Origin: Tragulus kanchil
Taxonomy: Eukaryota; Chordata; Mammalia; Artiodactyla; Tragulidae
Direction of reading: 5' to 3'
Assembly (NCBI GenBank): GCA_022376925.1
Contig: JAIOJX010000025.1
Span: 93,957,608-94,021,607, forward strand
DNA: 64,000 nt
The notes beneath the pieces are model-generated. The model searched no databases. It had not been told where the DNA came from and saw nothing but the letters and a program-made list of their open reading frames with translations. Below are positions 37,601 through 50,018 of the stretch, piece by piece. A program made the position numbers and the translations under genes. How positions within the stretch are numbered: the stretch's first letter is position 1; every line of letters begins with the position of its first letter.

Positions 37601-39744
37601 AAGAGTAGGAAAAACTGAAAACAGTACATATGTAAATTCTTTCTGCTCCCTCTGCTCTGTTGGTCAATCTCTCCCCTTCATTTTGCCAGCAAAAATTGTA
37701 AGCAATCTGAATTTCCAGTTCTTTCCATACTTTCTCATCAACTCCTGTAATTCAGATTCTAACCCCACTTCTCTGAAGAAACTTTCCTTTATGTCACTGG
37801 GTGAGCACGTGCTTGGTTCTGGTATGTTAAGGCCACCGTGCTCTTGTCTGCTTAGTCCATGGCATCCTGAAGTCCTTATTCTTGATCTTCTGCCTCTTTT
37901 TCTCAGAACTCTTTCTCCCTTGGCCTCCAGGAATTGACCTCTCTTTGTCCTCTCACCATGACGACAGTATTCTTTATTGTGCCCTTCACTGACTAATCTT
38001 CCACAGCACTGCACCTGAGAGCTTCTCTGCTTCCGTGTTGTCAGATGTTGCCATATTATCAATTTTAACCCTCCAAATAATCCATAAGGTAGTAATTATT
38101 ATTATTAACATTCTCATTCTAAACATAAGAACAGTGAGGCACAGAAGATTAAACAACCATCCGAGGTCACACATAAGCAGTGAAGTTTGAGTTCCATGAT
38201 ACTCTCCCTCAGTACTAAAAGTATGTCATGAAAAAATATATAGCGCCTGCATTTATGTGTGAATATGTGTATGTAAATATACATTGAGATGTTTGTTACT
38301 AGGGAAAAAGGCAAAGGAAATATACCTAAAATGATTGAATGATAGTATTATGGTGGTGGTGGTGGTATTAGAGGTAACTTATTGCTTCCAAAGAGTATTT
38401 TCCAAATGTCATAAATATTATTAATTATTAATTATGACTATTCCAGGTATTATTAATTCATAATAAATTTGTATTTTATATGTTAAAAACATAGTTTAGT
38501 AACCCTATTATGCATAAACAGCATCTATTTAATCTCACATTCACACTCTGAAATCATAGGCAGGTTCAAGAAAGGAGCATAGGTCTTACTCTCAGGCCAG
38601 AATTTCAATTCCAGCTTTATCACTTAATAGCTATGGCAAGTGAGCATGTTATTTAACCTTAGTTACCATGTAACATGGTAGTATTTATATCTCTTTGTGG
38701 TTTTCTTGTGAGATTTAAATGCAATGAAATGTGCTGAAGAGTAGGAAAAACTGAAAACAGTACATATGTAAATTCTTTCTGCTCCCTCTGCTCTGTTGGT
38801 CAATCTCTCCCCTTCATTTTGCCAGCAAAAATTGTAAGCAATCTGAATTTCCAGTTCTTTCCATACTTTCTCATCAACTCCTGTAATTCAGATTCTAACC
38901 CCACTTCTCTGAAGAAACTTTCCTTTATGTCACTGGGTGAGCACGTGCTTGGTTCTGGTATGTTAAGGCCACCGTGCTCTTGTCTGCTTAGTCCATGGCA
39001 TCCTGAAGTCCTTATTCTTGATCTTCTGCCTCTTTTTCTCAGAACTCTTTCTCCCTTGGCCTCCAGGAATTGACCTCTCTTTGTCCTCTCACCATGACGA
39101 CAGTATTCTTTATTGTGCCCTTCACTGACTAATCTTCCACAGCACTGCACCTGAGAGCTTCTCTGCTTCCGTGTTGTCAGATGTTGCCTCTCTGGGAATG
39201 ACTTCCAACACTGAAGGGATGCTCTATGCAGTTCACCTTAGATAGTACTTTGAAGTCAATATGAGAAAATAAAACTGGTCATCCTTTCCCTCCTTGGTCT
39301 CTCTGATTTCACAGGTCATCTGATTTCACAGGTCTTCATTGTCTTAGTCATTGTCTAAGTCCTTCCCTTTTCCTGACTCCCAATCCTTCTCCTAATTTTT
39401 CACTCATGTATCAAATCTAGTTGACTATAAGAATATGTCCCCCTTTCCCCTGTGTATTGCCATAGCTGAGGCCTTTTTTATAACTTGTCTGGAAGATCAG
39501 GACAGCCACTCAGCACATCTTCATGCCTCCACTTTCTCCCCAACCTGTTCCCAGTCATTTTATCTGTGGCTAAAAACAATCGTTTACCTAATTGTGAAAA
39601 ATCTTGGCTCTTGTTTTTAATGCAGCATAACCTAGCAAGAGCTCATGTCAGAAACCACCTGACAGTAATTCTCTGGTGTCAATATAAAGAAAACCCCACC
39701 ATTTGAACTGCTGATTGAAAAGTATCCATTCCTTCCATCATACA

Positions 39745-40310
39745 GCAATTAACTGTATGACAAGCATTGTTTTAAACACTAAGGACAAAATGGTGACCAA
39801 AACAGACAAACGATGTGCCATCCTAAAGTTTACATTCTCAGAGGATGAGACAGATGGGAAACAAGTCAACAGGTAGTCAGAGGGCAGCACATGCTGTGGA
39901 GAGAAGTGAAGCGAGGTGGATCAGATGGGGTGTGGGTGGGAGGCTAAGGATGGACATGGAGCAGTATGAGTCTTCAGGTGAGGCGTCACTGAGGATGGTG
40001 CTTGTGCAGGGACTGGACGAGGTGAGGGTGCGAGCCATCAGGATATCTGAGGAGAGACTATCCAAGCAGAGGGAGAACAGCCTCAGCTTTTTGAAGATGG
40101 GCAAGAGGCTCGCCTGGTCAGAGCAGAGTTGAGGGGGGGCGTTGTAGGAGATGAGATCAGAGGCATAGCAGGGGACCAGATCCCTTAAAGCTCTGTAGCC
40201 ATTTTTAGATCTCCAGCATTTACCTTGAGTGAGATGAAAGGCCATTAGAGGATTAGAGAAAAGAAAGTAATTTTCTGAAGTACCTTTTAAAAGACTCACT
40301 CTGGCGACGG
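39745..40310 (+). mobile_element. Ancient mammalian repeat, second copy of the unnamed family
   Basis: Matches the general pattern of 34470-35110: aaaatggtgaccaaaacag, tttacattctcagagg, ccatcaggatatctgagg, and gtgagatgaaaggccatt. The divergence means it is an independent old insertion, not one of the 1.1-kb duplications. Confidence 0.45.
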
Positions 40311-40372
40311 TATATCCCTGTAATGCTGAGGGCTATTCAGATAGAACCTGTGTTAAAAACGAAGATAGTGGG

Positions 40373-40585
40373 TTTCCCTGGTGGTCAAGGGTTAAAGAGG
40401 CCGCCTAGCAGTGCAAGGGGCACTGGTTCGACCCCTGGCTGGGGAAGATCCCACATGCCGAGGAACTGCTGGACTGGTGTGTCCAATTACAAGCCAGCGC
40501 TCTGGAGTGCACGTACCCAGAGCCAATGCTCTGCAAAGAGAGAGGCCACTGTGATGGAGGCCCACACAGGCCAGTAACTAAAATA
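40373..40585 (+). mobile_element. CHR-type SINE
   Basis: Head tttccctggtggtcaagg, then ggttcgacccctggctgggg and gaagatcccacatgcc, then the SINE body to cccacacaggcc. Single copy. Confidence 0.78.
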
Positions 40586-40668
40586 CAGAAATGATGGTGG
40601 CAAGGACCAGTGCCTGTCAGCTCACCATCCACCATCGTGTCCCCAGTGCCTACCGTAGTTCATCACTT

Positions 40669-40690
40669 GTAAAAAAAAAAAAAAAAAAAA
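40669..40690 (+). repeat. Poly-A run
   Basis: An uninterrupted A run of about 21 bases. It could be the tail of an insertion whose body I cannot define. Confidence 0.6.
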
Positions 40691-40728
40691 TGTTGAAAAA
40701 AGTGAGCAACCAAATGGTTGCCATATTT

Positions 40729-40872
40729 CTTTGTCCATGGGATTCTCTAAGCAAGAATCCTGGAGTGGGTTGCCATTTCCTTCTCCAGGGGATCTTCCCA
40801 ACCCAGGGATCAAACATGGGTTTCCTGCATTGGCAGGTGGGTTCTTTACCACTAAGAGACCTGGGAATCCTC
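40729..40872 (-). mobile_element. Bov-tA SINE fragment, antisense
   Basis: The reverse-strand features are tccatgggattctctaagc, ttgccatttccttctcc and gggatcaaacatggg, ending in the reversed tRNA-like head. Confidence 0.82.
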
Positions 40873-41643
40873 AACTTGAGTAACAAACTGACCCAAAATG
40901 CAGTGCCTTGAATACTATCAAAGTTGTTTCTGTTGTAACAATATAAAGCAGTTTAGGGCTCAGGAAAGGAGTTAGAAGACTTGCTCCACACAGTTTTTCA
41001 GGGACCTAAGTCAACTTCCTCTCTGCTGTCTTCAGCAAGTAGCTTCCAGGGCACTCCTGGTTTTCATCCCCATTCCGGCTCACAAGTCAAGAGAATGAGT
41101 GAGTGTCAAGGCATGAACCTGGTAAGGCAGGTTGTTAGGCCGGCCTGGAAAGTGCACATCCCGCTTCTCACACCCTGTTGAGGAGAAGTTAGTCACATGG
41201 CCCCATCTACCTGCCTGAGAAGCTTCAGATGTGCTGTCATTGGGCATGTGGCTCCTTCATTACTATTACTAGAAAGATGAAATGGATTTAGATGGACAGG
41301 TAGCCAGCTCTTTCATAAGCATCTTATTATAGTAACAGGAATTCTTTTTGACTATGGCTTAATTTATACAATTTTTTTAAGAGTTTTGTTGTTTATTGCC
41401 ACACATCAACCTGAATCAGCCATAGGTATACATAAGGAGTGAAACATGTAATATATAAAAGATACAAAAAGAAATTCAAATTTGTCATTAACCCTTTGTT
41501 AATGAGAAGATATCAAATACCTCCTCTTAGACTCGAAGCTAGAAAAATGAACGTGTTATGACAGTGTTCCATCCAGCCTTCAAACTGAGTTGTTTGTATA
41601 CTGAGAGAAGGCATTTTATTGTGTCCTCTATAAAGGCTTTGTC

Positions 41644-41874
41644 GAGATTCCCTGGTGGCTCAGCAGTAAAGAATCTTCCGGCAAAGCAGGAAGACACAGG
41701 AGACACAGGTTTCGATCCCTGGGTCAGGAAGATCTCCAGGGTGGGGGCGTGGCAACTCACTCCAGTATTCTTTCCAGGAAAATCCTATGGGCAGAGGAGC
41801 CTGACGGGCTAGGGTCCATGGGATTGCAAAGAGTCAGACATGACTGAAACAACTGAGCACAACACACACACACA
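41644..41874 (+). mobile_element. Bov-tA SINE
   Basis: Head gagattccctggtggctcag, body through agagtcagacatgactg, and a CA-repeat end at 41860-41872. Contains a short internal duplication (gacacaggagacacagg). Confidence 0.88.
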
Positions 41875-42269
41875 GCATGAAGTGTTGGTCAGCATTTTAT
41901 AGATTTAGAAGACAAACTTGCTTGTGCTCCAAGTGTTTTCAAGTTCCTCAGTGATCAAACAGGTTTTGAGCCTAGCTGTCAAAGCGAAGAAAGAGAAGGG
42001 GTTGGGGGAAGAGCTGAAAATAAGTTCCACAGGCTAAAGCTAGTATTTTCAAAGCTTTTGATCTTTATAGATTTGAGGTCATTTTAATAATAAAGAAGAG
42101 TGATTCTTAAAATTCATTTCTCCTGAAGCCTCAAAATTGTTCAAGTAAATTATAGAAAAACTGTATGTTTTGAAAGTCATTGGTAGGCCTTTCTGAGGCA
42201 GAACTAGGCTTTATGTGTCTTTCTGAATGCAGTTCTAAAAACAGTTTTATCAAATTATTCTCAAAGACA

Positions 42270-42496
42270 GGGCTTTCCAGGTGGCACTAGTGGTAAACAA
42301 CCCTCCTGCCAATGTAGGAGACACAAAAGACCCAGGTTTGATCCCTGGGTCAGGAAGATCCCCTGGAGAAGGAGGGCATGGCAACCCAGTCCAGTCTTCT
42401 TGCCTGGAGAATCCCATGTACAGAGGAGCCTGGTGAGCTATGGTCCATAGGGTCACAAAGAATCAAACATGACTGAAATAACTTACCACACACACG
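42270..42496 (+). mobile_element. Bov-tA SINE
   Basis: Head ggctttccaggtggcactag, body ctggagaaggagggcatgg, and tail through gaatcaaacatgactg to cacacac. Confidence 0.87.
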
Positions 42497-43357
42497 TACT
42501 TAAAGACGTAATTTGTCCTTTGCTATTTCTTAAAATTACCTATTATCTTTAAAAGATACTAACTTTAGAAGACTAAACTTAAATTAATGCAATAAGACAT
42601 TATTTTTATAAGGATTCTTTTACTTCAGAGTTTAATAAATTAAAACATTAATGAACTACTCTTTTACCACACCTAGAGAAGTGCTTGGCACGTAAAATGG
42701 TGGAAAACCTTCAAAAGGCACTGAGTCAGTATTTTCTTGTAAGGCCAGCACTATTAACAACTACAGAGCATTTGAAGTCCAGTGGCATACTTCTATTACA
42801 ATGGTAGTTCTACATGTAAGCCAGTACTTTGACCTGTGTATTCCATTTTCTTCTTCTCCCCCATCTCAGTAAAGTGGAAGAATGCCTGATCTATTTCTTA
42901 ATCTTCTCTCCTTAAACCCTTAAGCAAAGGATGGAAGTTAGAATCTATAGTGTTTTGTACCCTTGGAAAATAGATACTTTTATTATGTACTTCTAGATCT
43001 TTACTATCCTTGTTAGTCTCATTCTAAAAAAATTGGTGTAGGTTGCCAGTTGTAACACATTCTTTGCATATCCCTGTTTCCAAAAGGTATAGGCAGTCTT
43101 AACAAAGGAACACTGTGTACTCACAGGCTGCTTTGGTGAAAGCGGACTATGAATATTCAGTAGTCTCAGATGTGTGGAAGACAACATGAAAACTGGAATT
43201 ATTGCAAAGTTTTAGAGAGGACTACTGAACAATATTGAAAGTCACCCTTTGTCAATTACATCTGTAGAAACTCAGGTCCTTGGAGAGTTGTTCAATGGTT
43301 TTCAGGTAGGCTTTTAGTGGTTAAACAAAACGTTTTATCAAATTATTCTCAAAGACA

Positions 43358-43584
43358 GGGCTTTCCAGGTGGCACTAGTGGTAAACAACCCTCCTGCCAA
43401 TGTAGGAGACACAAAAGACCCAGGTTTGATCCCTGGGTCAGGAAGATCCCCTGGAGAAGGAGGGCATGGCAACCCAGTCCAGTCTTCTTGCCTGGAGAAT
43501 CCCATGTACAGAGGAGCCTGGTGAGCTATGGTCCATAGGGTCACAAAGAATCAAACATGACTGAAATAACTTACCACACACACG
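43358..43584 (+). mobile_element. Bov-tA SINE, duplicate copy
   Basis: Copy of 42270-42496 shifted by 1088 bases in tandem duplication 14. Confidence 0.87.
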
Positions 43585-44024
43585 TACTTAAAGACGTAAT
43601 TTGTCCTTTGCTATTTCTTAAAATTACCTATTATCTTTAAAAGATACTAACTTTAGAAGACTAAACTTAAATTAATGCAATAAGACATTATTTTTATAAG
43701 GATTCTTTTACTTCAGAGTTTAATAAATTAAAACATTAATGAACTACTCTTTTACCACACCTAGAGAAGTGCTTGGCACGTAAAATGGTGGAAAACCTTC
43801 AAAAGGCACTGAGTCAGTATTTTCTTGTAAGGCCAGCACTATTAACAACTACAGAGCATTTGAAGTCCAGTGGCATACTTCTATTACAATGGTAGTTCTA
43901 CATGTAAGCCAGTACTTTGACCTGTGTATTCCATTTTCTTCTTCTCCCCCATCTCAGTAAAGTGGAAGAATGCCTGATCTATTTCTTAATCTTCTCTCCT
44001 TAAACCCTTAAGCAAAGGATGGAA

Positions 44025-46244
44025 GTTAGAATCTATAGTGTTTTGTACCCTTGGAAAATAGATACTTTTATTATGTACTTCTAGATCTTTACTATCCTTG
44101 TTAGTCTCATTCTAAAAAAATTGGTGTAGGTTGCCAGTTGTAACACATTCTTTGCATATCCCTGTTTCCAAAAGGTATAGGCAGTCTTAACAAAGGAACA
44201 CTGTGTACTCACAGGCTGCTTTGGTGAAAGCGGACTATGAATATTCAGTAGTCTCAGATGTGTGGAAGACAACATGAAAACTGGAATTATTGCAAAGTTT
44301 TAGAGAGGACTACTGAACAATATTGAAAGTCACCCTTTGTCAATTACATCTGTAGAAACTCAGGTCCTTGGAGAGTTGTTAAACACGTATTTTTTAAAAA
44401 GTGGAGTGGGTGAGAGAGCTGAAGTTACTAATTGTTTTAACCCTGAAAATCAGGTAAACTTTCTCACATTTCATACCTGCTTTCTTACAAAGTTTTCTAT
44501 TGTAAAACATAGCTATATTTTTTCCTGTAATTCTCAAAGCTTATATTGACTATATCTTGGTTGTTTCTATGTTGGAAAAACTCTAACATTCTCCTAACTG
44601 AAGTATCTTTCAATTTATATTAGGGTTTATTTTCTATTCTTTCTGAATATGTCTTGGCCTCCCCCTGAAGATTTTCTTTTCTTCTGAGATAGTTATTTGC
44701 ATATATTTATAAATGCATTTCATTGACAGTGTTTTAAAGTGATCTGAAGACAAAGGGTTGTGCTTTCCCTAGGAATTCATCTTTCAGACCTTCAGGAAAA
44801 CTTAATACTATTGTGCTCGGTCTTACACTGTAGATTTTGATATTCTGTTGAAGATTATGAATGTGAACAAAGATTCTTTGTTATAGATGGATCGCTCTTT
44901 TTCAGAAAGATCACATTCCAGTAATAAAAGCGATTGTTCTCTGGCTTATGAAGACATTTTAGAGAGACCTCTTTTACCTTAAGCTTTCTATTCAATTCAT
45001 TTGCTCAGTTGTGTCCAACTCTGTGTAACCCCAGGCACGCCAGGCTGCCTTGTCCTTCACCATCTCCCGGAGCTTGCTCAAACTCATGTCCATTGAGCCA
45101 GTGATGCCATCTAAACATCTTATCCTCTGTCACAGTTAGAATCTATAGTGTTTTGTACCCTTGGAAAATAGATACTTTTATTATGTACTTCTAGATCTTT
45201 ACTATCCTTGTTAGTCTCATTCTAAAAAAATTGGTGTAGGTTGCCAGTTGTAACACATTCTTTGCATATCCCTGTTTCCAAAAGGTATAGGCAGTCTTAA
45301 CAAAGGAACACTGTGTACTCACAGGCTGCTTTGGTGAAAGCGGACTATGAATATTCAGTAGTCTCAGATGTGTGGAAGACAACATGAAAACTGGAATTAT
45401 TGCAAAGTTTTAGAGAGGACTACTGAACAATATTGAAAGTCACCCTTTGTCAATTACATCTGTAGAAACTCAGGTCCTTGGAGAGTTGTTAAACACGTAT
45501 TTTTTAAAAAGTGGAGTGGGTGAGAGAGCTGAAGTTACTAATTGTTTTAACCCTGAAAATCAGGTAAACTTTCTCACATTTCATACCTGCTTTCTTACAA
45601 AGTTTTCTATTGTAAAACATAGCTATATTTTTTCCTGTAATTCTCAAAGCTTATATTGACTATATCTTGGTTGTTTCTATGTTGGAAAAACTCTAACATT
45701 CTCCTAACTGAAGTATCTTTCAATTTATATTAGGGTTTATTTTCTATTCTTTCTGAATATGTCTTGGCCTCCCCCTGAAGATTTTCTTTTCTTCTGAGAT
45801 AGTTATTTGCATATATTTATAAATGCATTTCATTGACAGTGTTTTAAAGTGATCTGAAGACAAAGGGTTGTGCTTTCCCTAGGAATTCATCTTTCAGACC
45901 TTCAGGAAAACTTAATACTATTGTGCTCGGTCTTACACTGTAGATTTTGATATTCTGTTGAAGATTATGAATGTGAACAAAGATTCTTTGTTATAGATGG
46001 ATCGCTCTTTTTCAGAAAGATCACATTCCAGTAATAAAAGCGATTGTTCTCTGGCTTATGAAGACATTTTAGAGAGACCTCTTTTACCTTAAGCTTTCTA
46101 TTCAATTCATTTGCTCAGTTGTGTCCAACTCTGTGTAACCCCAGGCACGCCAGGCTGCCTTGTCCTTCACCATCTCCCGGAGCTTGCTCAAACTCATGTC
46201 CATTGAGCCAGTGATGCCATCTAAACATCTTATCCTCTGTCATC
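44025..46244. repeat. Tandem duplication 15 (offset 1110)
   Basis: Bases 44025-45134 repeat at 45135-46244. Part of the unit is already shared with duplication 14, so 44025-44379 occurs three times. The left end of an antisense BovB piece is included. Confidence 0.95.
44991..45134 (-). mobile_element. BovB/Bov-A 3' end, truncated duplicate
   Basis: Left part of the element at 46101, cut at the junction of tandem duplication 15. Confidence 0.8.
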
Positions 46245-46795
46245 CCCTTCTCTTTCTGCCTTCTATTTTCCCCAGCATCATGGTCTTTTCAGTGAGTCAT
46301 ATTTTCACATCAGGTGGCCAAAGTATTGGAGCTTCAACATCCGTCCTTCCAATAAATATTCAAGGTTGATTTCCTTTAAGATAGACTGGTTTGATATCCT
46401 TGCGGTCCAGGGGACTCTCAAGAGTCTTCCACAACACCACAGTTCGAAGGCATCAGTTCTTCAGTGCTCAGTCTTCTTTATGGTCCAACTCTCACATCCA
46501 TACGTGACTACTGGGAAGACCATGGCTTTGACTATACAGACCTTTGTCAGCAAAGTGATATCTCTACTTTATATGCTGTCTAGGTTTGCCATAGCTTTTC
46601 TTCCAAGGAGCAATCGTCTTTTAATTTCATGGTTGCAGTCATCATCTGCAGTGATTTTGGAGCCCAAGAAGATAAATCTGTCATTGTTTCCATTATTTCC
46701 CCATCTGTTTGCCATGAAATGATGGGACTGGATGCCATTGTCTTAGTTTTTTGAATGTTGAGTTTTGAACCAGCTTTTTCACTCCCCTCTCACCT
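46101..46795 (-). mobile_element. BovB LINE 3' portion, antisense
   Basis: Starts ttcaattcatttgctcag and proceeds through gtgatgccatctaaac, caggtggccaaagtattgg, catccatacgtgac and gattttggagcccaag to gaatgttgagttttg. It is 5'-truncated with no complete ORF. Confidence 0.87.
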
Positions 46796-47211
46796 TCTTC
46801 AAACTTTAGAGGTATAAAAATGTACATATTAGTGAATGTTGTTTTATATATATGTAGGTTTAAATTTCTCAGTCCATTCTAAAATTGTCTAACTGTGTAA
46901 ATTATCTAAACATGTAAATTGGTATTCAGTAATGGGAGACACACACACTGTCTTACCAGTTTCTGGGACATCATCTTAACAGTTGGGCTATTCAAAATTA
47001 ATCACCAGCAAAATGTAGAAAACTTAAACTGATTGTTCTCGGCTTACACTGTAGATTTTGATATTCTGTTGAAGATTATGAATGTGAACAAAGATTCTTT
47101 GTTATAGATGGATCGCTCTTTTTCAGAAAGATCACATTCCAGTAATAAAAGCGATTGTTCTCTGGCTTATGAAGACATTTTAGAGAGACCTCTTTTACCT
47201 TAAGCTTTCTA

Positions 47212-47906
47212 TTCAATTCATTTGCTCAGTTGTGTCCAACTCTGTGTAACCCCAGGCACGCCAGGCTGCCTTGTCCTTCACCATCTCCCGGAGCTTGCTC
47301 AAACTCATGTCCATTGAGCCAGTGATGCCATCTAAACATCTTATCCTCTGTCATCCCCTTCTCTTTCTGCCTTCTATTTTCCCCAGCATCATGGTCTTTT
47401 CAGTGAGTCATATTTTCACATCAGGTGGCCAAAGTATTGGAGCTTCAACATCCGTCCTTCCAATAAATATTCAAGGTTGATTTCCTTTAAGATAGACTGG
47501 TTTGATATCCTTGCGGTCCAGGGGACTCTCAAGAGTCTTCCACAACACCACAGTTCGAAGGCATCAGTTCTTCAGTGCTCAGTCTTCTTTATGGTCCAAC
47601 TCTCACATCCATACGTGACTACTGGGAAGACCATGGCTTTGACTATACAGACCTTTGTCAGCAAAGTGATATCTCTACTTTATATGCTGTCTAGGTTTGC
47701 CATAGCTTTTCTTCCAAGGAGCAATCGTCTTTTAATTTCATGGTTGCAGTCATCATCTGCAGTGATTTTGGAGCCCAAGAAGATAAATCTGTCATTGTTT
47801 CCATTATTTCCCCATCTGTTTGCCATGAAATGATGGGACTGGATGCCATTGTCTTAGTTTTTTGAATGTTGAGTTTTGAACCAGCTTTTTCACTCCCCTC
47901 TCACCT
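47212..47906 (-). mobile_element. BovB LINE 3' portion, duplicate copy
   Basis: Copy of 46101-46795 shifted by 1111 bases in tandem duplication 16. Confidence 0.87.
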
Positions 47907-48169
47907 TCTTCAAACTTTAGAGGTATAAAAATGTACATATTAGTGAATGTTGTTTTATATATATGTAGGTTTAAATTTCTCAGTCCATTCTAAAATTGTC
48001 TAACTGTGTAAATTATCTAAACATGTAAATTGGTATTCAGTAATGGGAGACACACACACTGTCTTACCAGTTTCTGGGACATCATCTTAACAGTGGGCAA
48101 CTGGCAGTAATATATTTCCTTGGAGATTTCACAGTTTTAGAAGTAATAATAACATCACCAGCAATTAGT

Positions 48170-48390
48170 ATTCATTAACTGTACAAGACACTAGTTTAAT
48201 ACTTTACATGTATTATCTCATATAATCCTTATGACCACCCTATCTTAAGTATTGATGCCATCCCCACTTTCCAGCTGAGGAAACTGAGAGTCAGTAGGAT
48301 CTTAAAGGTGATAAATGATGGAACTAAGATTCAAACCCAAACTCTCTGACTCCAGAGCCACTATTAACATTTATTATGGCATGCTGTTTC
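48170..48390 (-). mobile_element. MIR, antisense
   Basis: Contains tactttacatgtattatctc, aatccttatgaccaccc, cagctgaggaaactgag and gactccagagccac, in the order of a reversed MIR. Single copy. Confidence 0.78.
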
Positions 48391-49533
48391 CCTTGGTTTT
48401 GTACTTGATGGAACCTAGGGTTTTGAACTTAGGAATTCCAGATAAATTGGCCATACTACCATAAATGGAAAAAAATGTATCCATGTACCAAGCCCAAGAT
48501 TAATTATCTGCTCTGTATTCTTGTTTTATGGAGATTATGGATATATCTCAATTTCATAGGATCATTGTGAACCTTAATCAGTTATGCTTTGCAATGGGCT
48601 TTTCGTAGTGGGAGATTATAAATATGTAGATGAACACAATGCTTCAATGTGTGTTCTTTATTTCGACAACACAGAATACATGGATTATGCTTATAGGCTT
48701 TTAATGCAGATATGAATCTTTGATTTCAACAAAATTCAGGTCCAGATCTCCAAGGCAGCTCTGTGTTTGAGTCTACCAAATGCAAATGTGCTCTTGTTAA
48801 CATATTTGTAATCTTTCTGCATGGGGATGGCTGACTTTGTGCTCAGTCACCTGAGTTGTATTTAGAAACTGTTGACTGTTTTCACAGAGGCAGTCAAAAA
48901 ACCTTATTAACATGCCTCCTGATAAATATTAAGCCCTCTTGGTCAGCCTGAAATACATGTTGCTTGAAGTAAGTTTCCTGTTTATTTTTTAAATGTTAAG
49001 ATTAACATTAAATATCACAGAAAAAAGTCTAAGTTAACTCCATGTCTGTTTTTATGGCTATTTTACAGCTTAGTTATAAGCTGCATGTTACCTCAGATCA
49101 TTTTGACAAGATACACTGAAAAGATGTTCAATCAGCAATGAATGTTACACTGGCTTCTGGTTACCTTAGAAGTCAGATTCCTCAGGTCTCGTTCTGATGC
49201 CACCCTTATATTCTGAGAGTCTGGGAAACTCTCTGTTTAGCTGTAAAATGTGGGTAATACCTAGCAAGAACACTGCAGGCCATAATGACCATTTCTATGG
49301 TGCTGTCAGATGTCTTTGTTGATGGAATGATGAAGTTCAACATATAATTTTATGCCAGCAGTGTAGAATAAAGTGTCATACTTTTACCAATTTTAACAAA
49401 GTGGGTACTCTGAGGACTAGAATTAATTATTATCTGCTTAATATGTGACATTTCTATTTTAAACAAATAAGAATCTGTTGTTACGTATTTCTTACCATTC
49501 CTACTGGGCAACGAGTGGTTTGTTTTGTTACAG

Positions 49534-49610
49534 AACATGGAAAGCCTCATTCCCACACCAGCTCATGAGAGGACTGGATCGGATGCTGTTGAACCGATGT
49601 CCAATGAAAG
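49534..49610 (+). CDS. FAM13A: FAM13A coding exon (77 nt)
   Basis: The acceptor is tttgttacag and the donor is gtaact at 49611. It starts in phase 0 and encodes 25 codons (NMESLIPTPAHERTG, then SDAVEPMSNE) plus two bases. Remembered human FAM13A has NMESLNSTRSHERTG here, so the match is clear despite faster change than in the flanking exons. The two leftover bases AG are completed by the C that opens the exon at 49976, giving Ser. It is single copy in the window. Confidence 0.9.
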
Positions 49611-49975
49611 GTAACTTTAGAGTTTTTTCCTCACATTGTTTATAAGAATGTGAATAGACTTTTATTTTCACTTAGTAAAATTTCACTTAGTGCATTAAAA
49701 GAACTGAAAAACATAAAATTAATGGACTCTGTTTACCAACAGCATTTTATAGCAAGGAAAATGCTTTAGCCTGGAAAAATCTACCATGGTGCTATTAAAG
49801 CAGATAACCATATTCATGTTTTGTAGTTTTTCTAGTTTTAATTTTTCATTTTGCTTTTGAATTTCATAAGAATTTTGTTTAGAGCTCCTGAACTTCTAAA
49901 ATAAGGGATATCACAATTTCAGTGGATGAGAAGCATTGTTATAAAACAGAATGATCATTTATATTTTGTTTGTAG
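49611..49975 (+). other. FAM13A: FAM13A short intron (365 nt)
   Basis: A short AT-rich intron with a gtaact donor and a tttgtttgtag acceptor. No repeats or other features are seen. Confidence 0.85.
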
Positions 49976-50018
49976 CAAAGAAGCTGGAAAGGACAGCAGA
50001 CACACCCGGCTTTTTGAG
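49976..50018 (+). CDS. FAM13A: FAM13A coding microexon (43 nt)
   Basis: The acceptor is tttgtttgtag and the donor is a strong gtgagt at 50019. The first base completes a Ser codon, and 14 codons follow (KEAGKDSRHTRLFE), ending in phase 0. Remembered human FAM13A reads KGNEKDGGHTQHFE. The intron before it is only 365 bases. It is single copy. The next FAM13A exon was not found in 50019-64000, so it probably lies beyond the window. Confidence 0.85.

Larger units (their letters stand above)
36917..39187. repeat. Tandem duplication 13 (offset 1136)
   Basis: Bases 36917-38052 repeat at 38053-39187 and include two MIR-like fragments and a (TGG)n run. The junction joins gatgttgcc to atattatc. Confidence 0.95.
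42243..44379. repeat. Tandem duplication 14 (offset 1088)
   Basis: Bases 42243-43299 repeat at 43331-44379, copying a Bov-tA SINE. About 30 bases at 43300-43330 at the end of copy 1 have no counterpart in copy 2. Confidence 0.95.
45930..48095. repeat. Tandem duplication 16 (offset 1111)
   Basis: Bases 45930-46983 repeat at 47041-48095, copying an antisense BovB piece. About 55 bases before 47041 are not matched in copy 2. Confidence 0.95.
31376..49533 (+). other. FAM13A: FAM13A intron, inflated by duplications
   Basis: As written the intron is 18.2 kb. Five duplications (offsets about 1164, 1136, 1088, 1110 and 1111) account for 5.6 kb, so about 12.5 kb is expected after collapse. It holds MIR, Bov-tA, CHR-type SINE and BovB pieces and two copies of an unnamed old repeat. 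The stretches 31430-34450, 35620-36890 and 48400-49530 have no recognisable gene or element. Confidence 0.75.

Noticed and set aside
37664..38062. 132-codon reverse-strand ORF and its copy at 38800-39150
   Set aside because: The frame crosses a duplication junction at its left end and encodes a low-complexity, arginine-rich peptide with no family resemblance. The second copy only mirrors the tandem duplication.
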